Below, one piece after another: positions 36,302 through 44,485 of a DNA stretch of 64,000 nucleotides. Source of the stretch: Bacteroides pyogenes (GTDB lineage: Bacteria; Bacteroidota; Bacteroidia; Bacteroidales; Bacteroidaceae). Below the pieces are notes generated by a model. The model was given only the letters and a program-made list of their open reading frames with translations. It was not told the DNA's origin and ran no database searches. Within the stretch, counting starts at the first letter, position 1, and each line of letters opens with the position of its first letter. A program made the position numbers and the translations under genes. The stretch is taken from assembly GCF_014196225.1 (NCBI RefSeq), contig NZ_JACIDI010000004.1, positions 62,001 to 126,000 on the forward strand, read 5' to 3'.

Positions 36302-37480
36302 TTATTTGCGGCATCGTATCAATACCTTTTGCTCGTTGCCGAGCGTGGTGGCAAACAGATAATCTTCACCTCCTTCGGACAGCTTGAGCCGTTTGCGCAG
36401 TTCGGCCACCGACGCCGGAAAGTTGCGTACGGTGATGTTCGCTTTCCGCAAGTCTCCCAAGCAGCTCTTAATCTCCTTTTTGTTCAGGCTGCATTGCCCT
36501 GTGATGCGGAACGATCTTCCGGGGAAACCGCTCACTGCACTGTCCGATGTATAGAGGTGGCTGTTGGGGTGGAGCTTTTTCACCGGAAATGCCGAAGTAA
36601 GCAGGCGGAAAGCGCCTGCCTTGAGTATCGAGGCATTGGGCTCGAAAAGATAGCTGCCTGTCTGCCCGGCATAAGAGATGCTGCATTGTTGTTCCTGCTC
36701 GCGTGTGAACGAAAACCGCTGTTCGCCGTTCGGTGTCAGATTCACGCAGTGGATGGACACTTCAGGAGAAGCGTCGCGTCTCAGTATTACCAACAGCTCT
36801 TTGCATTCGTTGTTTACGGCGAGTATGTGGACTTCGTGCGTATGCCTCAACTCTTTCAGCGCTTGAGACAAGTCGAGCATCGGCGAGAGTTTGATCATGA
36901 CGCATCCGGCCTTTTCGAGCAATAAATCTTCCAGCTCCTCCACATCGGGCTCGCAATCTTTGATGGCGACTATTTTGCCGCCATGCTCGTTGCGCCGGGC
37001 GGGGTCGATAAAGATACAGTCCGCGCGCGCCATCCGCTTCAGAAACTCCGTACCGTCATCGTTCTTCACGCTTATGTGCGGCAGTCCGAGAAGCGGGAAA
37101 TTATGCGCGGCTATTTCGCAGAGCTCTTCCTGCCGCTCTACATAAGTCGCCTGCCGGAAGTTTCTCGAAAGGAAAGCACAGTCGATACCGAAACCTCCCG
37201 TCAGATCGACAAAGCTTTCTCCCTTTGCCAGTTCCGACTTATACCGCGCGGTGAGTTCCGACGAACATTGCTCCATCGAGAGGTGGTGCGGATAGCGTAT
37301 GCCTTCGACGTTGCTCCACGAGGGAACTTTCTCTTTTGCGATACGTATTCCCGCTATCTGCGTGATGGCTGCGGGCATGTCTACTTCGGGATATTTGCCT
37401 GCCTGCAAAGCGAGGGAGCGAACATCGTCGTTCTGATGTTCGCGGATGAAAAGTCGGGTTTCCGGCGATAATTCTTTCAT
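36302..37480 (-). CDS. Class I SAM-dependent methyltransferase with THUMP-like domain
   Basis: A 392-residue cytoplasmic protein. The SAM-binding motif I is FVDLTGGFGIDCAFLS (about residues 89-104). A later motif FIDPARR (about 155-161) replaces the usual catalytic NPPY-type motif, and the C-terminal part matches the THUMP-like domain found in these Bacteroidota proteins. Probably an RNA methyltransferase, but the target nucleotide is not known to me. It starts 49 bp after the VanX-like gene and is likely co-transcribed with it. Confidence 0.85.
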   Translation of the reverse strand: MKELSPETRLFIREHQNDDVRSLALQAGKYPEVDMPAAITQIAGIRIAKEKVPSWSNVEGIRYPHHLSMEQCSSELTARYKSELAKGESFVDLTGGFGIDCAFLSRNFRQATYVERQEELCEIAAHNFPLLGLPHISVKNDDGTEFLKRMARADCIFIDPARRNEHGGKIVAIKDCEPDVEELEDLLLEKAGCVMIKLSPMLDLSQALKELRHTHEVHILAVNNECKELLVILRRDASPEVSIHCVNLTPNGEQRFSFTREQEQQCSISYAGQTGSYLFEPNASILKAGAFRLLTSAFPVKKLHPNSHLYTSDSAVSGFPGRSFRITGQCSLNKKEIKSCLGDLRKANITVRNFPASVAELRKRLKLSEGGEDYLFATTLGNEQKVLIRCRK

Positions 37481-37529
37481 AAGCCTTGATTGTGATGTAA
37501 AGTAATAAGCAGGAATGCACCCGATTCTC

Positions 37530-38321
37530 TCAAGGAATCACCGGATAGTTCCGGCGAGCTTCGTCACGGCTGCGAAAGTTGAAGTGCCACCATTCGCTCG
37601 GTAGCGGTCGGAAACCGCCGGCTTTCATGGCTTGGCGCAACAGCAAACGGTTTTGCCGTTCTTCCTCGCTTATCTTTCCCCGGCGAACCAGTACGTCTTC
37701 CTGCATAATGTGCGACTCCATGCCCAGATGGTCTACCTTCGTACCCATCGGCAGCGGATTCCCCAGCGAGTCGAGAATACCGATGTCCACCGCCAGTCCG
37801 TAATTATGCAGTCCTCCTCCATGCGCAGGATTGGATACGTAGCGGTATCGGGAGGTTCCTTTCACGGCATCCCACATCTGCTGCTGCACGGACAGAGGGC
37901 GAGCGGCATCGTAGACGATGAACCGGTATGACGGATGCCTTTGCTTCAGCGCCTGGTGTGCCCGTAGCAGAGCTTCGAGAGCTTCCGGGTGCAGGTAGGC
38001 TTCTTTCAGATCTTCATACAGTGTTTTTCCGGTGAAATTATCCGGAGTGGCATACATCAGCCGCACTACGATGGAGGTGTCGGCTTCGGCTATGTTCTTC
38101 AACCCCAGAGAAACCATGTACAGCGCCATCCTGCTTTTCGGATGTGCGGCTCGACCGTTTTCGTTCTCTTCCTCTGCTTCAATCGCTGTTTCGGACCGGA
38201 TTTCTTTCGCTATGCGCTCTTCCTCTTCCTGCCCCCGTTCTTTATTGCCATGCAGCGTGCAGGCAGATAAAAGTACGGATAAAAACAAAGCGGCGGTCGG
38301 TTTGCTTTTTATGATGTTCAT
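37530..38321 (-). CDS. M15D D-Ala-D-Ala dipeptidase (VanX/DdpX-like) lipoprotein
   Basis: A 263-residue lipoprotein: lipobox LLSAC with Cys21, then an acidic linker (QEEEERIAKE, EAEEENENG) before the peptidase domain from about residue 70. The zinc ligands of the VanX family are visible: H172 and D179 in HNYGLAVD, and E243 and H246 in SEWWHF. It hydrolyses D-alanyl-D-alanine, here outside the cytoplasm, so a role in cell-wall peptide salvage is more likely than vancomycin resistance; no vanH/vanA-like neighbours are present. Confidence 0.9.
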   Translation of the reverse strand: MNIIKSKPTAALFLSVLLSACTLHGNKERGQEEEERIAKEIRSETAIEAEEENENGRAAHPKSRMALYMVSLGLKNIAEADTSIVVRLMYATPDNFTGKTLYEDLKEAYLHPEALEALLRAHQALKQRHPSYRFIVYDAARPLSVQQQMWDAVKGTSRYRYVSNPAHGGGLHNYGLAVDIGILDSLGNPLPMGTKVDHLGMESHIMQEDVLVRRGKISEEERQNRLLLRQAMKAGGFRPLPSEWWHFNFRSRDEARRNYPVIP

Positions 38322-38410
38322 TCAAATGATAATGTTCTTATATTAATAAGAGTCGATCCGGCAAAAGTCTGCATTGAATGATGCCCGTTCAAATACGGTG
38401 TATACTCCTT

Positions 38411-38986
38411 TCATTGGTTGCTTGCAGATTCGAGCAACGCAGGTTTAATCCGGTTCGTTTGGATAACGTGTTGTTTACCTTCATGTTCCGGATAGTCGTA
38501 CGAGTCGATTTCGAAATACGTGTCGAAACGCCCCTTGGTAAGCCGGTCGTTGTTTCCAAAAGTTCCGCTGACTATTTTCTTCTTCAGATCGAAGCGGGTA
38601 ATATGCGCCGTTCCGTCTTTCAATGCCTCTTTGATAAACATAAAGTCGGTAAGAGGACACTCTTTCCCTTCTTCGGGCGAAAGAATCTTAAAGTCGATGG
38701 TGTTTCCATCTTCATCTATATAAACAGACGCCTCCATCTCCTCTTTCTTTTCTTTATAAATGAATTTAATGGAGCGTTCGGGCTCTTTGACAGGGAAGAA
38801 CCAATCTGTGGAATATCTTCCTCCGGAATAGATCCATCCGTCTATAAGGCATCCGAAAGTATTGGCTCCGGTGTTGGTAGCGGGAGGCATGACGGTCGGA
38901 TCTACCCTGCTGTCTTCTCCGTCGCAGCCGGCGAAGAAGATACATGCGCATAATGTCGTAAAGATGAGTGTGATGTACTTTTTCAT
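38411..38986 (-). CDS. Putative lipoprotein of unknown function (DUF6252-like)
   Basis: A 191-residue protein with a lipobox (IFFAGC, Cys about 21) and an Asp/Glu-rich start. The segment NTFGCLIDGWIYSGGR resembles a motif found at the start of many small Bacteroides lipoproteins of the DUF6252 type. The rest is beta-rich with alternating charged residues, ending in a basic tail. Function unknown. It starts 22 bp after the outer-membrane protein gene, so the two form a pair. Confidence 0.7.
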   Translation of the reverse strand: MKKYITLIFTTLCACIFFAGCDGEDSRVDPTVMPPATNTGANTFGCLIDGWIYSGGRYSTDWFFPVKEPERSIKFIYKEKKEEMEASVYIDEDGNTIDFKILSPEEGKECPLTDFMFIKEALKDGTAHITRFDLKKKIVSGTFGNNDRLTKGRFDTYFEIDSYDYPEHEGKQHVIQTNRIKPALLESASNQ

Positions 38987-39008
38987 ATAATCCGGGTTTT
39001 GTTCATGA

Positions 39009-39659
39009 TTAAAAACAATAGGCGATTCCTGCCGATAAGTTTAAACGCGAAACGCTGACTTTCCTGTCTCCGCCTGTACTTACCTTGATCGATTGGTTGT
39101 GGTAGCGCACGCGGTATGAGGGAAGTCCGCCCGCAATGTATTGCAGCTCCGTAACTATTTTCCATTGATGGCCCAGCGTGAAAAGCCCTCCTAAACAGCC
39201 ATGCACAGCAACGGCTCTTCCCGTTACGGTGCGCGGCTTTCCGAACACGGCGCTGTTGTTTCTGAAGAATACCTCTCCACCTCCCAGTCCGATACGGATG
39301 TCCAGCCTGTCGGAACAAGGAATATATCCGCTGACTTGGATAGCCGCATAATGTTGCGAAAGCTTGTCGCTTCCTTCCGGATGGCTGTCTTGCTTGGCGT
39401 ATGCGGAGTAAACGGCACCTACGGAAAGCTCTTTAATGCAGCGGTAGTGGTATTGCGCTCCCCAGTTGGGAGCTTTCGTTAAACGATTCTCGTAGCTGTG
39501 CACGTTTTGCGTCAGGCAATTCATCTTTCCCAACGTAAAGCCGTATCCGCCGTTTACGGAAAGCTCATGTCGGAGCTCTTTCTTTTGCGCAAAAAGCGGA
39601 GAGAGGTTAATTGTTGCCAACAGCAATAATGAGATTGCTTTTGCTAATGTGCGGTTCAT
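39009..39659 (-). CDS. Outer-membrane beta-barrel-like protein, unknown function
   Basis: A 216-residue secreted protein with a signal peptide ending about LFAQ (residue 25). The mature part has alternating hydrophobic strands (HELSVNGGYGFTLG, HYAAIQVSGYIPCSD, LDIRIGLGGGEVFF) and ends in an aromatic residue (LNLSAGIAYCF), the usual outer-membrane insertion signal. It contains five cysteines, uncommon for such barrels. It precedes the lipoprotein gene by 22 bp; the pair may form a surface complex. Confidence 0.7.
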   Translation of the reverse strand: MNRTLAKAISLLLLATINLSPLFAQKKELRHELSVNGGYGFTLGKMNCLTQNVHSYENRLTKAPNWGAQYHYRCIKELSVGAVYSAYAKQDSHPEGSDKLSQHYAAIQVSGYIPCSDRLDIRIGLGGGEVFFRNNSAVFGKPRTVTGRAVAVHGCLGGLFTLGHQWKIVTELQYIAGGLPSYRVRYHNQSIKVSTGGDRKVSVSRLNLSAGIAYCF

Positions 39660-39827
39660 AGGTTATAACATAATATTAAAAAAGTTATTATTCATTGTTT
39701 GGCTGTTTAAACAGAGTTTATCATTCGCTTTTCTATCGCGGCTGCTTATAAAAGCCGGCTTTATCACGCCTTTGCCCATACCATAATATATATACTATTG
39801 ATTCTGATCGGATATTTGTTTATGCCT

Positions 39828-41354
39828 TTATGGATGTTGTTTCACAACCGGTCTGATCTCTTTCCCGTCGATGTCCACCGGATACAAAGCCCCTTCCTTG
39901 TCCAGACGCGCTATCATGCGAGCAAGCATTTGCAGGGTTCTCTCTTTGTGAGAGGCGGATAATTCATGCCGTTCTTCGGGGTCGTCCGCCAGATTGTAAA
40001 GCACACAGTCCGGACGTTCGGGATGTTCCGGATTGTAATAATAAATCAACTTCCAGTCGCCTTCACGGTATACGGTGAAATAACTTCCGCGGTGGCTGTG
40101 AGGGAAGTGCATCAGGAAGACATTTTCCCGTGCAGCGTCTTGTTTTCCTGTCAGCAGAGGCCGCAGATCTTTTCCGTCCACGATATGGGATTGAGGAATA
40201 GCCGCTCCCGCCACAGAGGCAAGTGTGGGAAATATATCCATGATGGTTCCCATTTGTTTCTGTATTTTCCCTTGAGCGATGGGCACTTGTTTCTGGTATT
40301 TGTTTTTGCCATTCGCTTTCGCCCAGCTGATGATGAAAGGTACTCGCATCCCGCCTTCAAACTCCGCTCCTTTTTTGCCGCGCAACGGAGCAGAGGAAGA
40401 GTAGCCTCTGGCAGGTCCTAAAGGAGCGTCTCCGCCGTTATCGCCCAAAAATACTACCAACGTGTTTTCTGCAATCCCTTTCTGTTCCAGATAATCCAGA
40501 ATCTCTCCCAAAGAGTAATCCATTCCCTCTATCAGTGTGGCAAAGGCTTTGGCAGCATCGCTTTTCTCAGGGTCGGTATAGTGTCCGATGAAACGCTTGT
40601 CGGTTTCAAAAGGAGTATGTACGGCATAATGAGCCAGATTCAGGAAGAAAGGTCTCTTCTCAGCCAGCGCTTTGTCCATCTCCGCTTTGGCTTCTATGGT
40701 CAGCGCTTCGGTCAGGAAGGTGTCGGTACGGTGATATTTCTCCAGACCGGGAACCGCATTGGCACGTCCTCCTTTGATGTGCCCGTATCCGTACTCACCG
40801 TAGTAGCTTCCCGGATGTCCGATGGATGAGCCTGCCACATTGACGTCGAACCCCAGATTCTCAGGATTCTCTCCTTCGCTTCCGGTGCAGCCGAAGTGGG
40901 CTTTGCCGACGTGGATGGTTTTATAGCCCTGCGATCGGAGCAATCGGGGTAAAGTCTGCTCATCTTTCGTCAATCCTTTCCAGTTCCACGCATGGGGACC
41001 GAACTGGTCGCGGTTGTTCGATGTCGGTTTTATCCAGTTGGTAGTACGATGCCTTGTGGCATTCTGCCCGGTCATCAGCGAAGCCCGTGAAGGTGAACTT
41101 ACACTTTGTGCATAAAACGTGGAGAAACGGATTCCCGTCTCTGCCAACCGTTCCATATTCGGAGTGCGGTACCAGTCGTTAAGCGGCTGACGCACCGGAT
41201 TTCCCTGTCCGTCTATAATGAAAGGGACGGACGTATCCATCAGCCCCATGTCGTCTACCAGAAATACAATGATATTGGGTTTCTCTTGTGCCCATACAGA
41301 GCATGCGGGTGTCAGCAACAAGGTACCGATCAGTAACGGGTTCGATTTCTTCAT
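39828..41354 (-). CDS. Sulfatase, serine-type (S1 family)
   Basis: A 508-residue exported arylsulfatase-fold enzyme with a signal peptide ending about VWAQ (residue 23). NIIVFLVDDMG begins the alkaline-phosphatase-like core with the metal-binding Asp pair. The formylglycine signature is of the Ser type: S86-S-P-S-R90 (in AQSVSSPSRASLMTGQ), so activation needs an anaerobic sulfatase-maturating radical SAM enzyme, which is not in this window. FLGDNGGDAP supplies further metal ligands. Substrate unknown; in Bacteroides such enzymes desulfate mucin or glycosaminoglycans. Single-gene unit. Confidence 0.93.
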   Translation of the reverse strand: MKKSNPLLIGTLLLTPACSVWAQEKPNIIVFLVDDMGLMDTSVPFIIDGQGNPVRQPLNDWYRTPNMERLAETGIRFSTFYAQSVSSPSRASLMTGQNATRHRTTNWIKPTSNNRDQFGPHAWNWKGLTKDEQTLPRLLRSQGYKTIHVGKAHFGCTGSEGENPENLGFDVNVAGSSIGHPGSYYGEYGYGHIKGGRANAVPGLEKYHRTDTFLTEALTIEAKAEMDKALAEKRPFFLNLAHYAVHTPFETDKRFIGHYTDPEKSDAAKAFATLIEGMDYSLGEILDYLEQKGIAENTLVVFLGDNGGDAPLGPARGYSSSAPLRGKKGAEFEGGMRVPFIISWAKANGKNKYQKQVPIAQGKIQKQMGTIMDIFPTLASVAGAAIPQSHIVDGKDLRPLLTGKQDAARENVFLMHFPHSHRGSYFTVYREGDWKLIYYYNPEHPERPDCVLYNLADDPEERHELSASHKERTLQMLARMIARLDKEGALYPVDIDGKEIRPVVKQHP

Positions 41355-41483
41355 CTTGTTTTAGCGGATTAATTTCTATGTAAAGACCGTTTAAATATCC
41401 GGCCTGCGCGTATATATCATGCACCGCATAGTAACCGGTGACGGATAAAAACAGTACGTAAGTTCTAAGCAGGCTTTTAATGG

Positions 41484-41514
41484 CAAAGGTATTGAATAAT
41501 ATCGCTTCGTCAAT
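41484..41514 (-). promoter_or_regulatory. Probable sulfatase promoter
   Basis: On the minus strand ATTG (41514-41511), 19 bp, TACCTTTG (41491-41484). The -7 box is perfect and the -33 box one base off. Leader about 120 nt. Confidence 0.6.
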
Positions 41515-42233
41515 GTTTCCGAACGGGTTTTTTGCTTTCCTGCTGCTCCGGTAAAGTTTTCATTTCGCCCACATTCAAGGATTTCGCAACGGATTTGTTA
41601 TGTTCTACAGATTTGTCTATTACCGCGAAATGCTTGTAGAAACAGGCTGTCAGGGCAATTGGCTATATTTTACAGATTTGTCTATTGCCGTATTTTCCGG
41701 ATTTTTTATTATCGAAGCACTTCAGATCAAGATGATTCTGAAAGTTTTTCCATACTATTGCAGATTTGCTTATGCGTTGTTCACATCAATCGCTTTCGTT
41801 TTTTACAGTTAAAGTGTCCATTACTGCACAGTTTTCTGTGTATTGCATGCCACTTTGCTGTCAACGTAATTTCGATAACTCTTCTGTCGCATGTTCGATG
41901 GTGTTGTCAGCAATTACGGTTTGCTGTCGAGGTAAATTCGGTATTTCTTCCGGAAATGAGGTGTGCTTCTGATGTTTTATGAGGCGAAAGAGTTATCTTT
42001 GGGAATTCTAACAAGCGGGAACATTAAAAACAGAATGTGGGCCGGGCGGGTTGCCCGGATACAGTCCGCAGAACGCTACCCGTCGAGTGATACCGGAATG
42101 ACGGATAACCGGATTTTTCGCAATGGATGTTTGTGAATACGGACAAGCGAGAACGCCACTGCCGGGATTCGGTTCTTCAGCATGTACCCGTTGCTAAGAG
42201 CTTTTTGACATCGAAACCTAAAATTATAATGAT
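41515..42233 (+). other. Long intergenic region with short repeats and a candidate promoter
   Basis: No gene seen. Three related motifs occur: CAGATTTGTCTATTACCG (41608-41625), CAGATTTGTCTATTGCCG (41673-41690) and GCAGATTTGCTTAT (41760-41773); the last is found exactly at 15592-15605 too. A -7 box TATCTTTG at 41994-42001 would give the GH123 gene a 226-nt leader. Confidence 0.5.
41994..42001 (+). promoter_or_regulatory. Candidate -7 box upstream of the GH123 gene
   Basis: TATCTTTG fits TAnnTTTG. No good -33 partner is present at 19-21 bp, and the leader would be long, so this is tentative. Confidence 0.45.
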
Positions 42234-44033
42234 ATGAACAAAATTACAGCATTCTTTTTCTCTTGTATGTTTGCTTCCGCTCCCCTGATGGCTCAGGAAG
42301 GAGTGACGCAATGTGGCACACCGACCGGGCAACCGCCTTTTCCGCTTCAGTCTTATCATGAATTGCCCGACCCCAAGCCGGCTTCCGTGCAGGAGTGGGC
42401 GGCAGTGAAATCGCCCCAAGTACGATGGGGAAGTACGGATGTGCGCTATGCCAAGCATGCGCTTCCCGTATTGCCGTTGCAACAAAGCATCACGCTGGAA
42501 GGATGGCGGGGCGAGAAGCTGAACGCGCAGGCGGTAGTGTGTACGCCGACTGATTTGAATGAGCTGACGTATGCTTTCTCTGACTTCAAATCCTCTTCGG
42601 GCGAAGTGCTTCCGGCTTCGGCGTTCAGCGGAGGTTTCGTCCGCTACGTGATGACCGACGAACTGAATAAAGACGGGCGTGGGGCCTGCGGCGAGCGTCC
42701 CGACCATACGTTGTACGACTCGCTTTTGGTGGCGGATGCCATCGACCATCTCGCAGCTTCGATGCCCGTGAAGGCGAAAAGCGTGCAGCCCGTGTGGATC
42801 AGTTGCCGTATCCCCGCCTCGCTCTCACCGGGAACCTACAAAGGAACGGTGGAAGTGAAAGACGGAGGTTGCTTATTAGGGAGTCTCACCCTGCATGTCA
42901 AAGTGTCTTCACGCACGCTTCCCGAACCGTCGGCATGGAGATATCATCTCGACTTGTGGCAGAATCCGTTCGCGGTGGCCCGCTACCATCAGCTCCCGCT
43001 ATGGAGCCGCGAGCATATGGAAGCCATGCGCCCGTTGATGAAGATGCTGGCAGATGCCGGGCAGAAAGTGATTACGGCTTCCATCATGCACCACCCCTGG
43101 AACGCACAAACGGAAGACGCTTTCGAGTCGATGGTAACGTGGACAAAGAAGGTAGACGGGACTTGGGCGTTCGATTTCGCCGTGTTCGACTTTTGGGTGG
43201 AGATGATGATGAGCGTGGGGATAGATAAACAGATCAATTGTTATTCGATGGTTCCGTGGAAGCTTTCATTCCAATACTTCGATCAGGCCACCAACCGTTT
43301 GCAGGTGGTGAACACGGCTCCCGGCAAACCGGATTATGAAGAGATGTGGCTGGCTATGCTTCAGGCTTTCTCCAAACATTTGCGTGAAAAAGGATGGTTT
43401 GACATCTGCACCATTGCGATGGACGAGCGGCCGATGGACGTGATGCTCAAGACGCTTGAAGTAATCCGCAAGGCCGATCCCGGTTTCAAGGTCTCTCTGG
43501 CGGGCAACTTCCACAATGAGCTGGAAGCGGATATCTATGACTATTGCATTCCGGTGGGTGCCGCTTATCCGGAAGCTGTGTTGAAGCGCCGATCCGAAAA
43601 GAAATGGCCTACCACGTACTACACTTGTTGTACGGAAGCTTTTCCGAACACTTTCACATTCTCCGATCCTGCCGAGGCTGTATGGGTTAGTTACTATTCC
43701 GCCAAATTCCATCTGGACGGTTACCTGCGCTGGGCTTACAACAGTTGGGTGAAAGAGCCTTTGCTCGACTCACGTTTCAGGACGTGGGCCGCCGGAGACA
43801 CTTATCTGGTTTATCCCGGTTCCCGTTCGTCCATTCGTTTCGAGCGGTTGATCGAAGGCATCCAGGCACACGAAAAGATAACGCTTTTGCGCAAAGAGTT
43901 TGCCGAAAAGAATAATAAAGCGGGCATGAAGCGGTTGGAGCGCATCCTTTCGGCTTTCCGGTTAGAAGACTTTCCGCAAGTTCCCGCAGCCGTTACCGTC
44001 AGAAAGGCGAATCAACAGCTGAACGCATTGTAA
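42234..44033 (+). CDS. GH123-type beta-N-acetylgalactosaminidase (DUF4091)
   Basis: A 599-residue secreted glycosidase. Signal peptide ends about LMAQ (residue 21), followed by a beta-sandwich N-domain (about 60-235, with GWRGEKLNAQAVV and SPGTYKGTVEV) and a TIM-barrel catalytic domain (about 240-560). The adjacent acidic pair D397-E398 in IAMDERPMDVM fits the Asp-Glu pair of GH123, which uses the substrate N-acetyl group. Known members release beta-linked GalNAc, for example from glycosphingolipids. It stands alone, between the sulfatase (divergent) and argS, with its own terminator. Confidence 0.85.
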   Translation: MNKITAFFFSCMFASAPLMAQEGVTQCGTPTGQPPFPLQSYHELPDPKPASVQEWAAVKSPQVRWGSTDVRYAKHALPVLPLQQSITLEGWRGEKLNAQAVVCTPTDLNELTYAFSDFKSSSGEVLPASAFSGGFVRYVMTDELNKDGRGACGERPDHTLYDSLLVADAIDHLAASMPVKAKSVQPVWISCRIPASLSPGTYKGTVEVKDGGCLLGSLTLHVKVSSRTLPEPSAWRYHLDLWQNPFAVARYHQLPLWSREHMEAMRPLMKMLADAGQKVITASIMHHPWNAQTEDAFESMVTWTKKVDGTWAFDFAVFDFWVEMMMSVGIDKQINCYSMVPWKLSFQYFDQATNRLQVVNTAPGKPDYEEMWLAMLQAFSKHLREKGWFDICTIAMDERPMDVMLKTLEVIRKADPGFKVSLAGNFHNELEADIYDYCIPVGAAYPEAVLKRRSEKKWPTTYYTCCTEAFPNTFTFSDPAEAVWVSYYSAKFHLDGYLRWAYNSWVKEPLLDSRFRTWAAGDTYLVYPGSRSSIRFERLIEGIQAHEKITLLRKEFAEKNNKAGMKRLERILSAFRLEDFPQVPAAVTVRKANQQLNAL

Positions 44034-44055
44034 GAGCTTCTGCTCTATGGGGATA

Positions 44056-44094
44056 GCTTCCGTTGCTCGCTTTCCGGGCGATTGCAACGGAAGC
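44056..44094 (+). terminator. Terminator after the GH123 gene
   Basis: Perfect 11-bp stem GCTTCCGTTGC (44056-44066) with GCAACGGAAGC (44084-44094), followed by a short T run (44101-44104). Confidence 0.75.
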
Positions 44095-44485
44095 GGAACT
44101 TTTGTACAACAAAACCATAACTTTTTTGCGATTTTTCTTTGCCGATAGGTGTTTTGACGCTTGTATTGCAACAGAGAAGCGGAACAATCATAAGGAAGTA
44201 ACATTTTAAAACCTGCTTTTAATGGGTTTGAAATGCTACTTCTTTAGGTTGGGATCTTTTATCGTTGTCCGAAAATGCCGAGATGTATGAGCATTTGAAA
44301 TGCTGCTTCTTTAGTTCAGGAACGATGCGGAACCCTTTGATGTATGCTCTAAAATTCTGTTTTTCAGGTTTATCTTTTATCCCCCTCCCCATCGTCCCAA
44401 TGTGTATATCTCTGAACAACAAAATAGTAATCCCGGTCTAAGATTGCTGTTCAATCATCCTTTCTAAATAAATGTCTTTACCGGC
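44095..44485. other. Intergenic region with a 21-bp direct repeat
   Basis: No gene seen between the GH123 terminator and the argS stop. TTTGAAATGCTACTTCTTTA+G at 44227-44247 recurs with one change at 44294-44314, 67 bp apart. Meaning unknown. Confidence 0.5.

Noticed and set aside
37530-38321. Vancomycin resistance gene
   Set aside because: The protein is VanX-like but is an exported lipoprotein, with no vanH or vanA-type ligase near; wall-peptide salvage is the simpler role.
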